64,000 nt of DNA. Source: Centrapalus pauciflorus. Its lineage: Eukaryota; Streptophyta; Magnoliopsida; Asterales; Asteraceae. A model generated the notes under the pieces. The model was not told the DNA's origin. It ran no database searches and was given only the letters and a program-made list of their open reading frames with translations. How positions within the stretch are numbered: the first letter of the stretch is position 1; each line of letters starts with the position of its first letter. Positions 56,426-64,000 of the stretch are shown in pieces. The position numbers were made by a program, and so were the translations under genes. The DNA lies in contig JAANYP010000250.1 of the NCBI GenBank assembly GCA_020465985.1, positions 182,001-246,000 of the forward strand. Direction: 5' to 3'.

Positions 56426-57399
56426 AGGTCCCACATCATGCAACACGATATCAATCATAACTAAGATAGAGTAATTATATTGCGGAAATTCAAATTACAA
56501 GTACAAAATATTAGGATTAAGTTTAATACAGTTTTAGAGCAAATTGCAGTTTTCAAATTAAACTTATAAAGGGTACAATCTAATCTAATTCATGTCATCA
56601 TACAATCAAATTAATCTACACAGACCACCACAATTATCGTCTGCCAATCAGTACCGAAAGGTTTGTTGAGTAGTGGTCTATGAAAACTTCAACTTGATTC
56701 TTGTAAGACCTATGAACTAGGTCCAGCAGGTGACTTTCCTTTATCTTTCCCTGTAAAAAGTGTAAACAACATGTGTAAGAAAAGCTTAGTGAGAATATAG
56801 ATTTTCAGATTACATGCATTATCAAGCGGATCATGGGTCTAGCGTGATATTTCTTGACTGCCGCTACAGCCACTCATGATTGAGACATAGTAGTCATAGA
56901 GTCGGATGATGTTCAGGCCACGCTCACGCTTTAATTGTGGGGATCAACCACATACTGGGCTAGCTACCAGTAAATCGACATGGCGGAACATTGGAGTATC
57001 ATTACCAAGTTCAATAGAACTGGTGAAATAGCATGGTCAAGAACAATAGACCGTCAAGGCTAATCATTCTAAGATGAATCGATATGTCAAAGGTGCGAGC
57101 AATAATGAAAGCATAAGTCATCAAGGTCATGATAGCAATAATCTCATACCAATATCTGAAATGAACTGTAAATTCAATGTCATGCGAAATGATAAATCAA
57201 ATAGCTATCATGATCCACAGGGCATCACCGACCATGGTGAGCACATGTCACAATCCAGCTGATCATATATGAATGTCAAATTAATCTATCATCAACAATA
57301 TGTCTCAACCGGAAATCTAGCATGTAAAGCTGAATATCTATAACTCACTGGTTCTTGTGGTCTTTATCAAGCAGATTTACATCCACCACCTGAGTTATC
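56426..57399 (-). mobile_element. Gypsy-derived non-coding segment with inverted-repeat arm 56632-56955
   Basis: 56632-56955 is the reverse complement of 61498-61800 with few differences (GCCGCTACAGCC, CTATGAACTAGGTCCAGC). Read on the minus strand it corresponds to the gag-start region of the Gypsy element at 61166-61510 (CCCAGTATGTGG...GATCCCCACAATTAAAGCG). Sequence right of 56956 does not match the other copy. No ORF of note. Confidence 0.55.
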
Positions 57400-57643
57400 C
57401 CAGGATTTTATATTTAATCTTTGTCTATCAGATCTTTGTCAATTTTTTTTTAATTCTGTGACCCGGTTTCAATATCTTTAAATCTTTAGATCTTTGTTCA
57501 GAATTTAACTGAACATGTCCAGAATTATATCATATCATATCATTAGCTTTTAGCTTTAAAATCTTTATTTTATCTGATTCTGATAACAAATAACTCATCA
57601 ATCATCCATTAGTTCCTTTTCTTTGTTTCTTTGAATTCTCAAA

Positions 57644-57701
<58 letters not shown>

Positions 57702-58516
57702 TATTGCTTTGATTATTAATATTTTATCATAAAATCATGGGTCTTATATCATTTAATTGATTATTTTAAAATATGTAAAATGGGCCATCCGGATTCGGAC
57801 CGAAATGGCCATCCGAAGTGGCATCCGAAATCTTGGCACCCGAATTGGACCATCCGAACTCGGGTCATCCTAGTTCGGACCACTTTCTCATCCTAAGTTG
57901 CATCATCCGTATTAGATCCGAAATGGGCTTCATCCGAATTCGGGTCTCAACCGAATTCGGATCCCATACTTATAATTTTCCAGAAATTGTTCTTCGTGTT
58001 CTATCTTATTTTCATACGGATTTTTACTTAAATTTCAGTAAACTCATTTTCATTAACATGCAACTTAATATAATGTTATATTATCATATTTGGGTTGTTT
58101 TTATATAATTTTCCCTATCAAAAACATCATTATTTGATCAAAATCATCCAAAATAAGCATTTTTTTTTGTCAAGAACACCTATTTTTATAAAAACTCAGA
58201 TTTGTACTTATTTTGGACGATTCAACCACTGATTTTTGTTTCTTTAACATTTATTAACTTAAGCACATGATTATCTACTAATAACTTAAACATGCAACCA
58301 TCAAATTCTACATTTATAATCCTAGGTTTCGGTTTTTAACAAAACCGAACCAATACTCATAATATTTCGAAATTTAAATAATTCTTACCTTAAATTCTTG
58401 TTGTTTGATGAGGCTTATAACTTCTTGTAACTCCCTATTGTCTTAATTCTTCAATTTAATGCAAGGTTTATGAAATTCTTGATGTTTTGTTGATGAAGCC
58501 GTAGGGTAGAGAGAAG

Positions 58517-58563
<47 letters not shown>

Positions 58564-58816
58564 ATTTCTTATATGTTGTTAAATGATCATTAATTTGAGT
58601 TTATATACTTCATTTTAGCTTTATGTGAAATTAACCCCTTCCACTTTTGTATTTTACATCTCTTTTATTTGATCATTTAAAAAATTTGAAACATAAATAT
58701 TTAACTTAGTTAATAGTTTTCATTAATTAATTAAATTACAATTCAAATAATGTAATTAAATTACATTATTAATTCAAATGCTGAAATTAAAGTTCGGTTC
58801 AGATTAGGTTGTTACA
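57400..58816 (-). repeat. 3' LTR of the minus-strand Gypsy element
   Basis: The minus-strand LTR begins TGTAACAACCT at 58816. At least 58816-57780 is homologous, inverted, to 62875-63960. It contains a (GA)n tract (58519-58560; only a short CT run in the other copy), a (TA)n tract (57647-57699), and TTCGGATG-type motifs at 57785-57965. The exact left end is not resolved. Confidence 0.7.
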
Positions 58817-58853
58817 GAATGGGCTCCACCACGTACAAACTTCGTCCCCGAAG

Positions 58854-61165
58854 TTAGCTTTGTTCGAACAGACTTGGATAGGTAGCTTTCATGACATCTC
58901 TTGATTCCCAAGACTGATGCGAACCTTTGTGGTGTTTCCACTGCATGAGCACCATCTGTATTTCTTTATTTTGAAGCTTTTTGGTCTTCGAGTCCAGAAT
59001 ACATTCTGGCTCTTCAACCACTCGAAGTTTCTCATCAATTTGCAGATTAACATGTGGTATCTGCACTTCTCTTTCATCAGCTAGGCTCTTTCTCAAATGA
59101 CTAACATGGAATACATGATGTATTCCAGATAATTTCGTTGGTAGTTCATGACGATAAGATTGATTTCCTATCTTTTCAACAATCCTGAACGGGCCAATGA
59201 ATCTTGGAGCTAGCTTATTTCTTTTTATGAATCGTACCACATTCTTCATTGGGGATACTTTTTAGCATCACCCAATTATTAACCGCAAAACTAATCGATC
59301 TGTGCCGATTGTCGTAATATGACTTCTGCCTGCTTTGAGCTTCAAGAATGTTCCTTCTGACAAGTTGAATCTTCTCATGAGTCAACTGTAGAAGGGCAGG
59401 ACCCGCTATAGGCGATTCACCTGTTTCACGCCAACAGGTGGGAGTTCTGCACTTTCGTCCATATAGAGCTTCAAAAGGAGCCATCTTGATCGTTGAATGA
59501 TAACTGTTATTGTATGAGAATTCGACCAAAGGTAAATGGTCATCCCAGTTACCGCCCAAATCAAGAATGCAGGCACGGAGCATATCTTCGAGAGTTAAAA
59601 TAGTGCGTTCACTTTGGCCATCTGCATTAGGGTGATAAGCAGTACTCATAGAGATTCGAGTACCCATCTCATCTTGCAGCGCTTTCCAGAATCTTGAAGT
59701 GAAACGACTATCACGATCAGAGACGATAGATTTTGGCACACCGTGACGAGAAATGACCTCAGCGATGTACATCTGTGCCAATCTATCAAGGGAGTACGTT
59801 TCTTTCATCGGTATAAAATGAGCTGACTTTGTCAATCGATCCACGACTACCCAGATGGAGTCATGCTGTCTCTTGGTCTTTGGAAATTTCGTGACAAAAT
59901 CCATGGTTATATGCTCCCACTTCCACTCAGGAACTGGTAGTGGTTGCATATCCCCGAAGGGTTTCTGAAGTTCTGCCTTAACCATTGACAGACTCTGCAG
60001 CTTTCAACATATTGACTGATGTCTTTCTTCATTCCTGGCCACCAATAATCAGCTTTCAGATCGAAATACATCTTTGAGCTGCCAGGATGAATAGATAACT
60101 TGGACTTGTGGGCTTCGGATAGAAGAGTATTGCGAATAGAACCATACTTAGGAATCCAGATTCGGTTTCCCTTGAGACATTGAAGTCCCAAATGATTCAT
60201 AGATAGAAATTGTAATTGCCCCTTGAGATTTTCAGAACCGGGATTCTCTTCTTTCAATGCTTCCACTTAGGCAGATCTGATGTCTTCGATAAGATCAGAA
60301 GAGAATACAATAGGAGTTAGAGCATAGCAACACTTTTCTAGATAGACTTTTCTACTCAAAGCATCCGCGACCACATTGGCTTTGCTGGGATGATACAGTA
60401 TCTCGCAATCATAGTCCTTGACAAGCTCCAAGGACCGACGCTGTTTCATGTTTAGATCCTTTTGAGTAAATAGATGCTTGAGACTTTTATGGTCGGTGTA
60501 AAGCTGAGACCGAGTCCCATAGAGATAATGTCGCCAGATTTTCAATGCAAAGGTAACGGCAGCCAACTCAAGATCATGAGTTGGTGCGCTTTTCTCATAG
60601 TCTTTCAATTGCCTTGAAGCGTAAGCAATGACTTTTCCCCTTTGCATGAGGACACAACCTAGACCAGTACCAGATGCATCGCTATAAACGACAAAGTCAT
60701 CATTGCCTTCTGGTAAGGCTAGGATTGGCGCTTGAATAAGTTTCTGCTTCAAAGCTTCAAATGTCTCTTGCTGTTTATCAGCCCATACGAAAGGTGTATT
60801 CTTTCGTGTTAGCATCGTGAGTGGCACAGCAATCTTCGAGAAGTCCTTAATGAATCGCCGATAGTAACCGGCCAATCCAAGGAAACTTCTGATTTCGGAG
60901 GCATTGCGAGGCGTTTTCCATTTTTGAACGGCCTCGACTTTGGAAGGATCGAATGAAATACCTTCGCCAGATACAACATGGCCAAGGAATTGGATCTATA
61001 AAATAACAAGGGAGAATTTCAAGTTTTTATTCAATCAATGAACGCTTAGGAAATAGCTCAAGACAATATAAGATTATACCTGTGTGAGCCAGAATTCACA
61101 CTTGGAAAATTTTGCGTAGAGTCATTCTTTTCTCAATAACTCTAGCACTTGACGCAGATGAACAA
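58854..61165 (-). pseudogene. Chromodomain Gypsy pol: RT, RNase H, integrase, chromodomain (broken)
   Basis: Minus strand order: end of RT (YAKFSKCEFWLTQ at ~61100; GHVVSGEGISFDPSKVEAV; SFLGLAGYYRRFIKDFSKIA), RNase H (SDASGTGLGCVL, YTDHKSLKHLF, LSRK), HHCC integrase zinc finger (HPGSSKMY...WWPGMKKDI...CRVC), integrase core (MDFVTKFPKTKRQHDS, VSDRDSRFTSRFWK, AYHPNADGQSERT) and a C-terminal chromodomain-like segment (EPECILDSKTKKLQNKEI, VLMQWKHHKGS). Breaks: TGA near 61109, an 84-bp intron-like insert (60996-61079), TAA near 60267, and frameshifts near 59985 and 59250. RT upstream of ~61165 is missing. Confidence 0.9.
60996..61079 (-). other. GT-AG intron-like insertion in Gypsy RT
   Basis: On the minus strand, CACACAG|GTATAATC at the 5' side and TTATTTTATAG|ATCCAATT at the 3' side. 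Removing 84 bases joins FWLTQ directly to IQFLGH in frame (phase 0), restoring the conserved RT sequence. The insert is U-rich on the transcribed strand, as plant introns are, and has in-frame stops. This is a precise match to a small plant intron. Confidence 0.75.
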
Positions 61166-61510
61166 TGTGATTTTAAAGTATCAAAATAAAAACTATTCAC
61201 AAGATGGTATCAGAGCCCATAGTTTGAGTGAATCAAGTATTACGTGAGTAATACTTGGTCTCAAACTGAAGCAATACATATGTATCAATCATTTAGGTGG
61301 TTTGAACTAAGATAAGATGTACAGACTGTTAGGATGGGAATAAGGGTACATAGATCTAAGTCTATAAACTGATAGTTAAATGATTTTAATTTTCAGTAAA
61401 GATGTCAGGATCAGGTGACATTCCCAACAACATGACCCCCCAACAGATGTTTGAAATGGTACAACAATTATTAGCCCAGTATGTGGCTGATCCCCACAAT
61501 TAAAGCGTGA
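61166..61510 (+). mobile_element. Gypsy 5' piece: LTR tail, PBS, leader, start of gag
   Basis: CTATTCACA then TGGTATCAGAGCCC (61205) on the plus strand, a ~190-base leader, and a short reading frame from ATG 61401 (MSGSGDIPNNMTPQQMFEMV) that stops at TAA about 61501. It is joined head-to-head with the truncated minus-strand RT at ~61165, so the junction is a rearrangement. Confidence 0.6.
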
Positions 61511-61800
61511 GCGTGGCCTGAACATCATCCGACTCTATGACTACTATGTCTCAATCATGAGTGGCTGTAGCGGCAGTCAAGAAATATCACGCTAGAACAA
61601 TGATCAGCTTGATAATGCATGTAATCTGAAAATCTATATTCTCACTAAGCTTTGCTTACAGATGTTGTTTACACTTTTTACAGGAAAAGATAAAGGAAAG
61701 TCACCTGCTGGACCTAGTTCATAGGTCTTACAAGAATCAAGTTGAAGTTTTCATAGACCACTACTCAAAAACCTTTCGGTAATGATTGGCAGACGATAAT
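61498..61800 (+). repeat. Right inverted-repeat arm (partner of 56632-56955)
   Basis: Near-identical in inverted orientation to 56632-56955. It includes GATAAAGGAAAGTCACCTGC, a Lys/Ser-rich gag-like fragment (KDKGKSPAGPSS) ending in TAG. It ends where the 21-bp satellite begins. Confidence 0.8.
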
Positions 61801-61804
61801 TGTG

Positions 61805-62377
61805 TTGTGAATGATCAAATAAGTGTAGAAGAAGTATAAAAGTCCAATAATTATTGTGAATGATGAAATAAATACTGTAAATGGTCAAATAATTCATGTG
61901 AATGATCAAATAAGTGTTGTGAATGATCAATTAAGTAATGTGAATGGTCAATTAGGTAATGTGAATGGTCATTTAAGTAATGTGAATGATCAATTAAGTA
62001 ATATAAATGGTTAATTAAGTAATGTGAATGATCAATTAAATAATGTGAATGATCATTTAAGTAACGTGAATGGTCAATTAAGTAATGTGAATGATCATTT
62101 AAGTAATGTGAATGGTTAATTAAGTAATGTGAATGATCATTTAAGTAATGTGAATGGTTAATTAAGTAATGTGAATGGTTAATTAAGTAATGTGAATGAT
62201 CAATTAAATAATGTGAATGATCATTTAAGTAATGTGAATGGTCAATTAAGTACTGTGAATGATCATTTAAGTAATGTGAATGATCAATTAAGTGTTGAAG
62301 AATTGTGAATGATCAAATAAGTGTTGCGAATAATCAAATAAGTGTACAAGAAATATAAATAGTTAAATAAGTGTTGT
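61805..62377 (+). repeat. 21-bp TGTGAATGATCA satellite array, copy 2
   Basis: The same units as 51902-52790 (AAGTAATGTGAATGATCAAT plus T), about 26 copies. It replaces the gag-pol interior of the plus-strand Gypsy derivative: gag fragment on its left, integrase end on its right. Confidence 0.92.
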
Positions 62378-62420
62378 GAACAATCGACATCGATCGATTA
62401 GTTTTGCAGTTAACGATTGA

Positions 62421-62837
62421 GTGATGCTGAAAGTATCCTTAATGAAGAATGTGGTACGATTCATAAAGTGGAACAAGCTAGCTCCGAGATTTATTGGTCT
62501 GTTCAAGATTGTTGAAAAGATAGGAAACCAATCTTATCGTCTTGAATTGCCAACTGACTTAGCGGGAATACATCATGTATTCCATGTTAGTCATTTGAGA
62601 AAGAGCCTAGCAGATGAAAGAGAAGTGCAGATACCACATGTTAATCTGCAAATTGATGAGAAACTTCGAGTGGTTGAAGAGCCAGAATGTATTCTGGACT
62701 CGAAGAATAAAAAGCTTCGCAATAATGAAATACAGATGGTGCTCGTCCAGTGGAAACACCACAAAGGTTCGCATCAGTCTTGGGAATCAAGAGATGTCAT
62801 GAAAGCTACCTATCCAAGTCTGTTCGAACAAAGCTAA
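62421..62837 (+). pseudogene. Gypsy integrase C-terminus with chromodomain-like segment
   Basis: A 138-codon open frame homologous to the end of the minus-strand pol (59249-58854): FIKWNKLAPRFIGLFKIVEK, GIHHVFHVSHLRKSLADE, EPECILDSKNKKLRNNEI. It differs at scattered residues and lacks that copy's frameshift at the start of this segment. Homology extends left to about 62378. It is followed by GGGGACGAAG and the LTR. No catalytic domain remains upstream. Confidence 0.88.
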
Positions 62838-62874
62838 CTTCGGGGACGAAGTTTGTGCGTGGTGGAGCCCATTC

Positions 62875-64000
62875 TGTAACAACCTAGTCTGAACCGAACT
62901 TTAATTTCAGCATTTGAATCAATAATGTAATTTAATTACATTATTTGAATTGTAATTTAATTAATTAATGAAAATTATTAACTAAGTTAAATATTTATGT
63001 TTCAAATTATTTAAATGATCAAATAAAAGAGATGTAAAATACAAAAGTGGAAGGGGTTAATTTCACATAAAGCTAAATGAAGTATATAAACTCAAATTAA
63101 TGGTCATTTAACAACATTTAAGAATTTGACTCTCTCTCTCTACCTTCTCTCTACCCTACGGCTTCATCAACAAAACATCAAGAATTTCATAAACCTTGCA
63201 TTAAATTGAAGAATTAAGACAATAGGGAGTTACAAGAAGTTATAAGCATCATCAAACAACAAGAATTTAAGGTAAGAATTATTTAAATTTCGAAATATTA
63301 TGAGTATTGGTTCGGTTTTGTTAAAAACCGAAACCTAGCATTATACATGTGGAATTTGATGGTTGCGTGTTTAAGTTTTTAGTAGATAATCATGTGCTTA
63401 AGTTAGAAGCGTTCGCTGGTAACCAAAGCGTATCGTTCCCGCAACCACTTTGGTACTTTGTTTATAGCTTTTTTAGGTTATGCAATAGAAGGGGGCTAAA
63501 TGTTGAAGAAACAAAAATCAGTGGTTGAATCGTCCAAAATAAGTACAAATCTGAGTTTTTATAAAAATAGGTGTTCTTGACAAAAAAAAAATGATTATTT
63601 TGGATGATTTTGATCAAATAATGATGTTTTTGATAGGGAAAATTATATAAAAACAACCTAAATATGATAATATAACATTATATTAAGTTGCATGTTAATG
63701 AAAATGAGTTTACTGAAATTTAAGTAAAAATCCGTAAGTATAAAAAGATGAACATCAAGAACAATTTCTGGAAAATTTCTAAGTACGGATCCGAATTCGG
63801 ATATAGTACCCAATTCGGATGTTCGTTTTTCGGATCTATTTTTGGATGAAAACACTTGTTTCGGATGAGAGTGGTCCGAACTCGGATGACCCGGGTTCGG
63901 ATGGTCTAATTCGGATGCCTATTTCGGATGGCCATTTCGGTCCGAATCCGGAGGATCTGAATCCGGATGGTCCGAATTCGGGTGACCTATTATACATATT
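62875..64000 (+). repeat. 3' LTR of the plus-strand Gypsy derivative (runs off the window)
   Basis: Begins TGTAACAACCTAGTCTG; inverted homologue of 58816-57780. It contains an ~86-bp insert (63406-63493) absent from the other copy and a cluster of TTCGGATG motifs at 63796-63990. Confidence 0.85.

Noticed and set aside
61621..61683. Second possible intron in the Gypsy gag-like arm (GTAATC...TTTTTACAG)
   Set aside because: The ends look like splice sites and are conserved in the inverted copy, but joining them gives an immediate stop and does not restore a frame, unlike the RT intron.

Overview
This is nuclear DNA of a flowering plant, rich in transposable elements. The evidence is a 17-exon gene with GT-AG introns, nested Ty1/copia and Ty3/gypsy LTR retrotransposons primed by plant initiator-Met tRNA, many non-autonomous TIR elements and Helitrons, and long (TA)n microsatellites. 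The element repertoire looks like a eudicot, possibly Asteraceae; that placement is an impression and not a demonstrated result.

Layout. 1-1600: microsatellites and a degenerate TTTCGGTA array. 1601-19396: one large SIRE/Maximus-like Copia element on the minus strand, with ~1.1 kb LTRs and extra ORFs between pol and the 3' LTR that have an upstream TATA motif. A second, pol-less LTR element (8766-14593, plus strand, target duplication GTATC) sits inside its reverse transcriptase. 19510-19863: three spliceable exons that look like the 3' end of an unrecognised plus-strand gene. 20127-22794: microsatellite, small elements and featureless DNA. 22795-43081 (minus): the only clear complete host gene, the B-block-binding largest subunit of TFIIIC (17 exons, 1864 aa by my model), with MITEs, a TIR element, a MULE foldback and two oppositely oriented Helitrons in its introns. 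43291-47905: a run of Helitrons, one carrying a MULE-type MITE whose right arm is amplified into three 703-bp tandem copies. 48061-50990: a TIR element full of CTACGTAG-centred 21-bp repeats. 51007-52997: an LTR/PBS/leader fragment followed by another 21-bp array. 53353-54423: another TIR element lying between (TA)n tracts. 54625-56425: Gypsy fragments, including a Tat-like PBS and gag start. 56426-64000: broken chromodomain-Gypsy copies in inverted orientation; the reverse transcriptase of one is split by an 84-bp GT-AG intron.

The host gene product would recruit RNA polymerase III to tRNA-type promoters. Nearly everything else is mobile DNA, most of it broken. The main unexplained patterns are: (i) four consecutive hairpins with covarying 7-bp stems and conserved loops just after the ORF of the nested element; (ii) strict 21-bp phasing in arrays of unrelated sequence; (iii) an intron inside a Gypsy reverse transcriptase; (iv) an LTR with two possible 5' boundaries and a tandemly duplicated LTR-PBS module. 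Coordinates were counted by hand and may be off by 1-2 bases next to homopolymers.
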